Source: Frankiales bacterium (GTDB lineage Bacteria; Actinomycetota; Actinomycetes; Mycobacteriales; SCTD01). Taken from it: a DNA stretch of 64,000 bases. The position numbers and the translations under genes are program-made. Shown piece by piece: positions 18,039 to 27,167 of the stretch. Position 1 is the first letter of the stretch. The number at the start of each line of letters is the position of its first letter. Below the pieces are notes generated by a model. The model was not told the origin of the DNA, did not search any database, and saw only the letters and a list, made by a program, of their open reading frames with translations. The stretch covers positions 1 through 64,000 of the forward strand of contig JAOPWV010000069.1 in assembly GCA_025965475.1 (NCBI GenBank), read 5' to 3'.

Positions 18039-19418
18039 TCAGAACGCAGTCAGGTATCGGTCGTGCTCCCACGTGCCGACGGTGGCGTGCCAGGCGAAGA
18101 ACTCCTCGCGCTTGAGTGCGACGAAGTAGTCCGCGATCCCGGGCCCGGCGCAGTCCAGGGCACCGCTGACGACGGCGTCGGCGCCCAGCGCGTCGACCGC
18201 GTGCAGGAGGGTCGGAGGGAGCTCCGGGCGCTGTGGTGCGTCGGGTCCCGTTCCGGGCGTGCCGGGGTTGAGGCGACGCTCGATGCCGTCCATGCCGGCG
18301 GCGAGGGTCGCAGCGAGCGCGAGATACGGGTTCGCGGAACCGTCGCCGCCGCGGAGCTCGATGCGGTGGTGGTCCGGGATCCTCACGTAGTGCGTGCGGT
18401 CGTTGCCGCCGAAGCTCGCCCGGCGAGGTGACCAGGTCGCCCCGGAGCGCGTGGACGTTGCGCCGGTGCGCTTGTAGGAGTTGACGGTCGGCGCGAGCAC
18501 GGATTGAAGTCCGGGCGCGTGGTCCAGGATCCCCGCCATGAACTGGTAGGCGATTTCCGAGAGACCGAAACCGTGCTCGTCGGCATCCGTTGCAGGAAAC
18601 AGGCTGGCCCCGTCCCGCCACAGCGACAGGTGGAAGTGCATCCCGGACCCGGTGCGGTCGGCGAACGGCTTGGGCATGTACGTCGCCGTCATGCCGCGCT
18701 GCTCAGCGAGCATCGAGATCAGGTAGCGCGCGGTGATGACCCGGTCGGCCGTCGTCAGGGCGTCCGCGTAGGCGAAGTTCTGCTCGAACTGACCGTTGGC
18801 GTCTTCGTGATCGTTCGCGTAGTTGCCCCAGCCGAGGGCGTTCATCGCGCTGGAGACGGCGGTCAGGTGTTCGTACATCCGGGTCAGCCCGCGCGCGTCG
18901 TAGCAGGGGCGCTCGGCGACATCGAGTGCATCGGCAGGCACGAGCTTGCCCTGCGCGTCCCGCGACACCAGGAAGTACTCCACCTCGGCGCCGGCGAACA
19001 GCTCCAGCTGCGCCGCCCGTGCCTTCGCGAGCATCGACTTGAGGATCACCCGCGGGGCAAACGGCCAAGGCCGGCCCTCCACGTGCGGGTCGCAGTGCAC
19101 CAGCGCAAGACCGTCCCGGACCCACGGGATCGGCGTGTAGCTCCCGAGGTCGGGCATCGCGACCAGATCCGGATCACTGGGCTGCTGGCCGATCGCACCG
19201 ACCGCATAGCCGGCGAATCCGACGCCCGCCTCCTGCAGCTCGGCTGCGGCTTCGACCGGGACGAGCTTGGCGCACGGCTTCCCGGTCAGATCGACGAACA
19301 CCGCCAGCAGGAAGCGGACCCCGTCCTTCTTGGCCCGCGTCGCGAGGTCGTCCTGCGCCGAGGTCAGGGATGAGCGATCGGTGGTGCCCGGTGACAGAGC
19401 CGCCGCGTCAATCGTCAT
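18039..19418 (-). CDS. Glutamine synthetase family protein (GlnT type; possibly gamma-glutamyl-amide synthetase)
   Basis: VDLTGKPCAKLVPVEAAAEL, FAGAEVEYFLV, DHEDANGQFEQNFAYADALTTADR, GMTATYMPKPFADRTGSGMHFHLSLW. Start trimmed to ATG 19418 (alternative 19424). Confidence 0.9.
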   Translation of the reverse strand: MTIDAAALSPGTTDRSSLTSAQDDLATRAKKDGVRFLLAVFVDLTGKPCAKLVPVEAAAELQEAGVGFAGYAVGAIGQQPSDPDLVAMPDLGSYTPIPWVRDGLALVHCDPHVEGRPWPFAPRVILKSMLAKARAAQLELFAGAEVEYFLVSRDAQGKLVPADALDVAERPCYDARGLTRMYEHLTAVSSAMNALGWGNYANDHEDANGQFEQNFAYADALTTADRVITARYLISMLAEQRGMTATYMPKPFADRTGSGMHFHLSLWRDGASLFPATDADEHGFGLSEIAYQFMAGILDHAPGLQSVLAPTVNSYKRTGATSTRSGATWSPRRASFGGNDRTHYVRIPDHHRIELRGGDGSANPYLALAATLAAGMDGIERRLNPGTPGTGPDAPQRPELPPTLLHAVDALGADAVVSGALDCAGPGIADYFVALKREEFFAWHATVGTWEHDRYLTAF

Positions 19419-19533
19419 GTGCATCCTTCGGCCGGTCAGTGAGGGAGACGACGGGTCACGCAGCGAGCCGACGGTTCGGGCTGCGGTACGCACCGCCCTG
19501 CCCTCCCGACGGTCATATCCTGGTGCGAAACAC

Positions 19534-19552
19534 TGTCTCTGGTCAAGAGACA
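19534..19552. promoter_or_regulatory. Perfect inverted repeat TGTCTCT-ggtca-AGAGACA upstream of glnT-like operon
   Basis: 7-bp arms with 5-bp spacer, about 115 bp upstream of the GS-like start and within the divergent promoter region. Confidence 0.6.
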
Positions 19553-19702
19553 ACGCGCGTCGGCCTGCTGACGCCCCTGACGGCGCAGCCTGCCGGGAGC
19601 CGAGGCCCCTGGCGACGCAGATTCGGGATTTGACGGCCATTTCAACCGCAGGTACTGGTCGACAGGTGACAAAGAGCAGCATCTGCGGATACGGTTCCGG
19701 TC

Positions 19703-20113
19703 ATGCAAGTGTTCCGGATCAGCGAGGCCGCCACGCTGCTCGGCGTCAGCGACGACACCCTGCGCCGCTGGGCGGACGCCGGGCGGGTGCCCACCACGCA
19801 GGACGCATCGGGCCGGCGGGCGATCGACGGCCCCGCACTGGCCCGGTTCGCGGAGGAGATCGCCGCCGTCACCGAGCGGGCGCCCGCACGGCCGGTCGTG
19901 TCCGAGTCGGCCCGCAACCGCTTCCTCGGCCTGGTCACCAACGTCAAGCGGGACACCGTGATGGCGCAGGTGGAGATCCAGGCCGGCCCGCACCGCATCG
20001 TCTCGCTGATGAGCCGCGAGGCCGCCGACGAGCTCGGCCTGGAGCCAGGGGTGCTGGCGGTCGCGGCCGTGAAGTCGACCAGCGTGGTCGTCGAAGTCCC
20101 CGCCCCGTCCTGA
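19703..20113 (+). CDS. MerR/excisionase-type HTH protein fused to a TOBE (Mop) molybdate-binding domain
   Basis: FRISEAATLLGVSDDTLRRWADAGRVPTTQDASGRR plus SARNRFLGLVTNVKRDTVMAQVEIQAGPHRIVSLMSREAADELGLEPGVLAVAAVKSTSVVVEV. Confidence 0.88.
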   Translation: MQVFRISEAATLLGVSDDTLRRWADAGRVPTTQDASGRRAIDGPALARFAEEIAAVTERAPARPVVSESARNRFLGLVTNVKRDTVMAQVEIQAGPHRIVSLMSREAADELGLEPGVLAVAAVKSTSVVVEVPAPS

Positions 20114-20142
20114 CGTTCCCGACCATCCCGCAGGAGAAGACC

Positions 20143-20934
20143 GTGCGCCGCCTTTCCGTACCGCTCACCGCTCTCGCCGCCGCCGCCGGGCTGCTCGCCG
20201 GCTGCGGTGGATCCACCGGCTCGCAGGCGACGAGCAAACCGGCGAACGCGTCGGCATCGGTGACGGGCACCGTCAACGTGTTCGCGGCGGCGTCGCTGCA
20301 GAAGGCGTTCACGAAGCTGGGCGCCCAGTTCGAGGCGGCCCACCCGGGTACGAAGGTGGTCTTCAACTTCGGCCCGAGCTCCGGGCTGGCCCAGCAGATC
20401 GGTCAGGGCGCCCCGGCGGACGTGTTCGCCTCGGCGAGCACCAAGAACATGGACCAGGTCGTGTCCGGCGGCGAGGCGGCGAAGCCGACGAACTTCGTGG
20501 CGAACAGGATGCAGATCGCGGTGCCGCCGAAGAACCCCGCGGGCATCACCACGGTCGCCGACCTGGCCGAGAAGGGCGTCAAGGTCGCGCTGTGCCAGGC
20601 ACAGGTGCCGTGCGGAGCGACGGCGCTCAAGGTGTTCGACAAGGCGAAGGTCACGGTCACCCCGGTCACCCAGGAGGTCGATGTGAAGGCGACCCTGAGC
20701 AAGGTCAGCCTCGGCGAGGTGGACGCCGGAGTCGTCTACGTCACCGACGTCCTGTCCGCCGGCGACAAGGTCAAGGGCATCGCGATCCCGGACGACGTCA
20801 ACGCCTCGACCATCTACCCGATCGCGACGCTGACCGGGTCGAAGAACGCCGCCACCGCGCAGGCGTTCGTCGACTACGTCCTGTCCCCCGACGGGCTCGC
20901 GGTGCTGACCGCCGCCGGGTTCGCCAAGCCGTAA
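20143..20934 (+). CDS. modA: Molybdate ABC transporter substrate-binding lipoprotein
   Basis: Lipobox LLAGCGG; GTVNVFAAASLQKAFTKLGAQFEAAHPGTKVVFNFGPSSGLAQQIGQGAPADVFASAS. Start GTG 20143. Confidence 0.93.
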   Translation: MRRLSVPLTALAAAAGLLAGCGGSTGSQATSKPANASASVTGTVNVFAAASLQKAFTKLGAQFEAAHPGTKVVFNFGPSSGLAQQIGQGAPADVFASASTKNMDQVVSGGEAAKPTNFVANRMQIAVPPKNPAGITTVADLAEKGVKVALCQAQVPCGATALKVFDKAKVTVTPVTQEVDVKATLSKVSLGEVDAGVVYVTDVLSAGDKVKGIAIPDDVNASTIYPIATLTGSKNAATAQAFVDYVLSPDGLAVLTAAGFAKP

Positions 20935-20981
20935 CCGGGTTCGAGCGAGGTACCGCACGACGACCAGGCAGGCTGTCCGGC

Positions 20982-21853
20982 ATGAGCGCACGACCCGACC
21001 GCACCCGGGCCACACCGTCCGGCGCACCGCGGCCCAGGGATCCACGGCGGGTCGCCGACCCGTCGCAGCGGGGCGGGGTCCCGTGGCCCCTCGGGCTGCC
21101 CGCGCTGGTCACCGTCGCGTTCCTGCTGCTGCCCCTGGCCGGACTGCTGGTCCGCGCCCCGTGGCGCAGCCTCGGCCGGCTCCTCGTCGAGAGCCAGGTC
21201 GTCGACGCCCTGCGTCTGTCCCTCATCTGCGCCAGCGCCGCGACTGTCCTGTCCCTGCTGTTCGGGGTGCCGCTGGCATGGGTGCTGGCCCGGGCCACCT
21301 TCCGCGGCCGAGGGCTGCTGCGGGCTGCGGTCACGCTGCCGCTGGTGCTGCCGCCCGTCGTCGGCGGTGTCGCCCTGCTGCTCGCGTTCGGCCGGCGCGG
21401 CATCGTCGGGCAGTACCTCGACTCCTGGTTCGGGATCACCCTTCCGTTCAGCACGGTGGGCGTCGTGATCGCCGAGACGTTCGTCGCGATGCCCTTCCTC
21501 ATCGTCACGGTCGAGGGCGCCTTCCGTACCGCCGATCGCGGCTACGAGGAGGCAGCCGCGACCCTGGGTGCGTCCCGGCTGACCGTGTTCCGGCGCGTCA
21601 CCCTGCCTCTCATCGGCCCGTCGCTGGTGGCCGGCTCGGTGCTGTGCTGGGCCCGGGCGCTGGGTGAGTTCGGGGCCACCATCACCTTCGCCGGCAACTT
21701 CCCCGGCCGCACCCAGACGATGCCGATCGCGGTGTACCTCGCGCTCGAGAGCGATCCGGAGGCGGCCATCGCCCTGTCCCTGGTCCTGCTCGCCGTCTCC
21801 ATCGCCGTGCTGGTCGGGCTGCGTGACCGTTGGCTGAACACGGGGACCGCGGC

Positions 21854-21857
<4 letters not shown>
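20982..21857 (+). CDS. modB: Molybdate ABC transporter permease
   Basis: LRLSLICASAATVLSLLFGVPLAWVLARATFRGRGLLRAAVTLPLVLPPVVGGVALLLAFGRRG, RALGEFGATITFAGNFPGRTQTMPIAVY. Confidence 0.93.
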
Positions 21858-23005
<1,148 letters not shown>

Positions 23006-23022
23006 AGCTCCGCCTGACGACA

Positions 23023-23065
23023 CAGGCCGCGCCGGACACCTCGACGTGAGGGTCGGCGCGGCCTG
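23023..23065. terminator. Strong hairpin between convergent modC and FAD monooxygenase
   Basis: CAGGCCGCGCCG...CGGCGCGGCCTG, 12-bp perfect arms plus nested CCTC-gacgt-GAGG. Confidence 0.65.
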
Positions 23066-23089
23066 AGTGTCAGGGCTGGCGGTGGAGGC

Positions 23090-24286
23090 TCAGACGTCCG
23101 GGCCGTAGAGACCGAAGTGCAGCGCCGGGTCCGCGGGGTCCCAGGTGTTGTGCTGCTGCGCGCGGGCGCCCATGTCGCGCACCCGGTCCAGCAAGGCGTG
23201 GCCCAGCTGCAGCTGACCGGGCTCCCATGCCTTGAGGCCGATCGGCACGTCGCCGGCGGAGGCCCGCAAGGCGTCGGCGAGCGCCCACGCGTCGGACGCG
23301 ACCTTGGCGGTACCGGCCGCGGCGTGCGGACGCGCCGCGAAGGCGGCATCGCCGATGAGGGCGACCCGGCCGAAGGCCATCCGGTCGATCTCGATGTCGA
23401 GCACCGGCTGGATGTACGGCTCGGCGGTGCGCCGGACCAGCTCGGCGGCGGCCGGCGACAGCTCGGTCAGCGCGGCCTCCTTCAGCTCCGCGACGTACCG
23501 GTCCTGCACCTGACCGGGGTGGACCGAGACCGCGGCCGGGAAGCCCCGCTTGTCGGTGAGCATCTCGTCGAGCTCCGGGCCGCCGGTCACGTTGCGGTAC
23601 CAGACGTAGTTGAGCAGGCGCTTCCCACGCTCGAGTTCCCCGCCGAGGCCGGGGATCGGGTACATGCAGATGTGCGTGGACGGACCGACGGTGTAGCTCA
23701 GCGCGTCGTCGAGCAGGGCATGCGTCTCAGCGGACACCTCGGTCTCCGGGACGGTGCCGCGCCAGCCGACGTAGCCGGAGTAGACCGGTGCCACCTCGGG
23801 CAGCATCCGGCGACGGCCGGTGGAGGAGATGCCGTCGGCGAAGACGACCAGGTCGGCGCGCTCGGTGCGGCCGCTGACGAAGCGCAGGTCCACGCCGTCG
23901 ACGTCCTGGTCCAGGCCGGCAGCGACCTCACCGAGGTGGTAGTGCTCGGTTCCGAAGTCCTCGAGCAGGAAGCGGTAGAGCGTCGTCCAGGAGGTGAACC
24001 GCCACTGGGCCGGCTCCTCGTGCACGATCGCGTTGCCCGCGCCGATGTAGCGCAGCTTCGAGGAACCGGTGCTCACCGCCTCCACCGAGACGTCGGTACG
24101 GCGCTCGGTCAGCCAGCGGACCGTGTCCGGCTGCAGCACGATGCCGGCGCCGCGACCGTCGAGAACGGTCGGTGTGCGCTCGAAGACGTCGACGCGGAAG
24201 CCCAGGTCACGCAGCAGGAGTGCGGCGGTCAACCCGCCGATGGACCCGCCGACCACAATGGCCCGCTGCTCGTCGAACGCCGGCAT
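23090..24286 (-). CDS. FAD-dependent aromatic-ring hydroxylase-type monooxygenase (UbiH/salicylate hydroxylase-like)
   Basis: AIVVGGSIGGLTAALLLRDLGFRVDVFERTP...GAGIVLQPDTVRWL...VALIGDAAFAARPHAAAGTAKVASDAWALADAL. Start trimmed to ATG 24286. Confidence 0.88.
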   Translation of the reverse strand: MPAFDEQRAIVVGGSIGGLTAALLLRDLGFRVDVFERTPTVLDGRGAGIVLQPDTVRWLTERRTDVSVEAVSTGSSKLRYIGAGNAIVHEEPAQWRFTSWTTLYRFLLEDFGTEHYHLGEVAAGLDQDVDGVDLRFVSGRTERADLVVFADGISSTGRRRMLPEVAPVYSGYVGWRGTVPETEVSAETHALLDDALSYTVGPSTHICMYPIPGLGGELERGKRLLNYVWYRNVTGGPELDEMLTDKRGFPAAVSVHPGQVQDRYVAELKEAALTELSPAAAELVRRTAEPYIQPVLDIEIDRMAFGRVALIGDAAFAARPHAAAGTAKVASDAWALADALRASAGDVPIGLKAWEPGQLQLGHALLDRVRDMGARAQQHNTWDPADPALHFGLYGPDV

Positions 24287-24308
24287 CCGGGTCCTCCCTG
24301 AAACTGGT

Positions 24309-24333
24309 GACAGCGACGCCGATCGTCGCTGTC
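24309..24333. promoter_or_regulatory. Perfect 10-bp-arm hairpin GACAGCGACG-ccgat-CGTCGCTGTC
   Basis: 25-bp dyad, 23 bp upstream of the FAD monooxygenase start, between it and the Cox-like operon. Confidence 0.5.
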
Positions 24334-24413
24334 TGTCGGGTTCCAGCCTGACCGCACGGGACACCTGGACCTATGGGAGCTGACACACCGTTCTGCCAGA
24401 TCCCTGTTGCAGC

Positions 24414-25595
24414 TCACATCCGCCGGGCGGCACTGGAACGCGCCGCGACGACCGCCGCAAGCTCCTCCAGACTGGCCACGTTGTGCCCAGGCAGGAACAC
24501 GTCGAGGTGCGGCAGCGCGGCTGCCATACCCCGGGCCAGCGGCTGGTAGCGCGGATCGCCCTTGAGTGGGTTGAGCCACACGAGCCGGTGCGCGAGCCGG
24601 GCCAGCCGGGCGGTCGCCGCGCCCAGCAGCTCGGGGTCGTCGCGGTCCAGACCGTCCGAGCAGACGACGACGATCGCGCCGCGTAGGGCCGCGTGCCCCC
24701 GGCGAGCCGCCAGCAGCTGGGTCAGGGACGTCGCCAGGCGGGTGCCACCGTCCCAGTCCGCCACCTGCCGGCCCACCTGGGCCAGCGCCCGGTCGGCGTT
24801 GTCGTGCCGCAGCGCGTCGGTGACCCGGCTCAGCCGAACGCCGACCGTGAACACCTCGACGCGGTGCCCCGCGTGCAGCAGGGCGTGCCCGAAGCGCAGC
24901 AGTGCCACGGCGTACGGGGTCATGGAGCCGGAGACGTCCACGATCAGGGTGACCGGCCGTTGCCGGACCCGACGGCGCCGCCGGCCCAGCCGGGCCGGTT
25001 CCCCGTCCGTGGCCAGCGACCGGCGCAACGTCGTGCGCATGTCCAGGTACCGGCCGCTGGACGCGGCCCGGCGCCGCCGGCTCAGCCGGCGGGGCAGCCG
25101 GACGCGCAGCCGGCGGATGAGCAGCGCAGCGGACCGGCGCTCCTCGTTCGTCATCCGGGCGAACGACTTCTCCCGGAGCCGCTCCGCCTCGCTGGCGACG
25201 ACCCGGGCCTCCTCCGGGACCTCCTGCAGCTCCTCGGCTACCGCGACGTCCATGGCCGCGCGGGCGAGGGTCTCGCTGTCGCGGTCCAGCACGGTCGTCG
25301 GCGGGTGCGGTGGCGCGGCCGGGAGCAGGTCGGTGTCGTCGCTGAAGGCGAAGAACTCCGCGAAGGCGCGGGCGTAGGCCGGCAGCACCGCGACATCGGT
25401 CGCCAGCACCGCCTGCCCCGCGCGGTAGAACTCGCCGGCGGTCGGGGCGCCGAGCAGGTACAGCGCCTGAAGGAAGGCCACCGTCTGCGCCGGCCCGACC
25501 GGGACGCCGCGGCGCCGCAGCAGGTCGGTGAAGTCCGCGCAGGTCTTGGCGAGGTCGGCCCCGTCCTGCCGCCCGGCCACCCCCTGCTCGGTCAC
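24414..25595 (-). CDS. CoxE-like VWA domain protein
   Basis: TLIVDVSGSMTPYAVALLRFGHAL (MIDAS); GGTRLATSL; CoxE-like length, downstream of a MoxR ATPase. Confidence 0.85.
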   Translation of the reverse strand: MTEQGVAGRQDGADLAKTCADFTDLLRRRGVPVGPAQTVAFLQALYLLGAPTAGEFYRAGQAVLATDVAVLPAYARAFAEFFAFSDDTDLLPAAPPHPPTTVLDRDSETLARAAMDVAVAEELQEVPEEARVVASEAERLREKSFARMTNEERRSAALLIRRLRVRLPRRLSRRRRAASSGRYLDMRTTLRRSLATDGEPARLGRRRRRVRQRPVTLIVDVSGSMTPYAVALLRFGHALLHAGHRVEVFTVGVRLSRVTDALRHDNADRALAQVGRQVADWDGGTRLATSLTQLLAARRGHAALRGAIVVVCSDGLDRDDPELLGAATARLARLAHRLVWLNPLKGDPRYQPLARGMAAALPHLDVFLPGHNVASLEELAAVVAARSSAARRM

Positions 25596-25602
25596 GGGAC
25601 CC

Positions 25603-26487
25603 TCAGGCCGTGTCGGGAACGACGTCGTCGATCGCCTCGACGACGGCCTGCTGGTCGTCGACGTCCTTGATCAGCGCGGCGAGCGTGTCCAAGGCGGTCT
25701 GCCGGTCCAGCTTGGCCAGCCCGAGCATGTGCAGGGCGCTGGCCCAGTCCACCGCCTCGCCGACCCCGGGCCGGTTGACCAGGTCCAGCCCGCGGATGCG
25801 GGCGACGGCGCCGGCGACCTCGGCGGCCAGCGCCTCGGGCACCTGGGGGGCCCGCAGCCGCAGGATCTCCAGTTCCCGCCGGGCGTCGGGGTGCGCCACC
25901 CAGCTGTACAGGCAGCGTCGCCGGACCGCGTTGTGCAGGTCACGTGTCCGGTTGGAGGTCAGCACGACCAGGGGCCGGGTGGGCGCCTGGATCCGGCCCA
26001 GCTCGGGGATCGTGACGGAGAAGTCCGACAGCAGCTCCAGCAGGAACGCCTCGAACTCGTCGTCGGCACGGTCCAGCTCGTCGATGAGCAGCACCGCCCT
26101 GGACCCGAGTTCCAGGGCGGACAGCAGCGGCCGCGGCAGCAGGAACTCCCGGGTGAACACGTCCGCGTGCGCCTGGCCCTCACGCACCGCCAGCAGCTGG
26201 CGGGCGTAGTGCCAGTCGTAGAGCGCCTGACTGGTGTCGATGCCTTCGTAGCACTGCAACCGGACCAGCTCCCGGCCCAGCAGCTGGGCCAGCGCCAGGG
26301 CGATCTCCGTCTTGCCGACCCCGTTCTCCCCCTCCAGCAGCAGCGGGCGGCCCATCCGCAGGGCGAGGAACGCCGCCATCGCCAGGCTGTCGTCGGCGAG
26401 GTAGTCGACACTGGCCAGGCCCCGCTGCAGGTCCGCGACCGTGCTGAACCCGGCCGCCGCCTCGCTGGAGGGGGAGGTGGTGCTCAT
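25603..26487 (-). CDS. MoxR/CoxD-like AAA+ ATPase
   Basis: RPLLLEGENGVGKTEIALALAQLLGRELVRLQCYEGID, AVLLIDELDRADDEFEAFLLELLSDF, VVLTSNRTRDL. Start trimmed to ATG 26487. Confidence 0.9.
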   Translation of the reverse strand: MSTTSPSSEAAAGFSTVADLQRGLASVDYLADDSLAMAAFLALRMGRPLLLEGENGVGKTEIALALAQLLGRELVRLQCYEGIDTSQALYDWHYARQLLAVREGQAHADVFTREFLLPRPLLSALELGSRAVLLIDELDRADDEFEAFLLELLSDFSVTIPELGRIQAPTRPLVVLTSNRTRDLHNAVRRRCLYSWVAHPDARRELEILRLRAPQVPEALAAEVAGAVARIRGLDLVNRPGVGEAVDWASALHMLGLAKLDRQTALDTLAALIKDVDDQQAVVEAIDDVVPDTA

Positions 26488-27167
26488 GCCGCGTCCACGA
26501 CCCGCTTCCGGCGCCCGGTGACCAGCTGGCCGAACCGTCGGACGAACCCGGCGAGGATGACCAGGGCGATCCGGAAGCCGGACAGGCCGGCGTCCTGCTC
26601 CGGCGGTGTCACGACCCGCGGCGCGGCGGCAACCGGGGCCGCCGCGGTGGCGGCCACCTGCTCCGGGCCCTGCGGCCTGGCAGCCGGGCCGGCCACCTGT
26701 GCCGGGACGTCCCGACCCGCGGTCAGCCGGGCTTCGAGACGGTCGGCGAACTGCTTGGTCATGGTCTTCGAGACGTCGGCGATCATGCCGCGGCCGAAGG
26801 AGGCGATCTGTCCGGCGACCTTGAGGTCCTGGACGATCTCCACCGTCGTCGTACCGGGCTCCGCGCCGGCCAGCACCGCGACCGCGATGTCGGCGGTCGC
26901 GCTCCCCCGGCCCGACTTGTCCTTGCCGGCGCCCTGCAGCCGCAGCCGCCGGCCGGCGTCGTCGCGCTCGACCATGGCGACGTCCCCGGCGAAGGCCAGC
27001 GCCACCGGACCGAACTTGATCTTCAGACGACCACGCCAGTGCGTGTCGTCGACAGTCTCCAGCAACTCCGCGCCCGGCATGCAGGGCACCAGGTTCTCGA
27101 CCGCGAGCAGGTACTCCCATACCTGCGCGGGGTCGCCGGAGACGGTGAACGAGTTCTGCAGTTCCAT
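26484..27167 (-). CDS. CoxG-like SRPBCC family protein with C-terminal hydrophobic helix
   Basis: MELQNSFTVSGDPAQVWEYLLAVENLVPCMPGAELLE...IASFGRGMIADVSKTMTKQFADRLEARL; ATGA overlap with coxD-like gene. Confidence 0.88.
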   Translation of the reverse strand: MELQNSFTVSGDPAQVWEYLLAVENLVPCMPGAELLETVDDTHWRGRLKIKFGPVALAFAGDVAMVERDDAGRRLRLQGAGKDKSGRGSATADIAVAVLAGAEPGTTTVEIVQDLKVAGQIASFGRGMIADVSKTMTKQFADRLEARLTAGRDVPAQVAGPAARPQGPEQVAATAAAPVAAAPRVVTPPEQDAGLSGFRIALVILAGFVRRFGQLVTGRRKRVVDAA

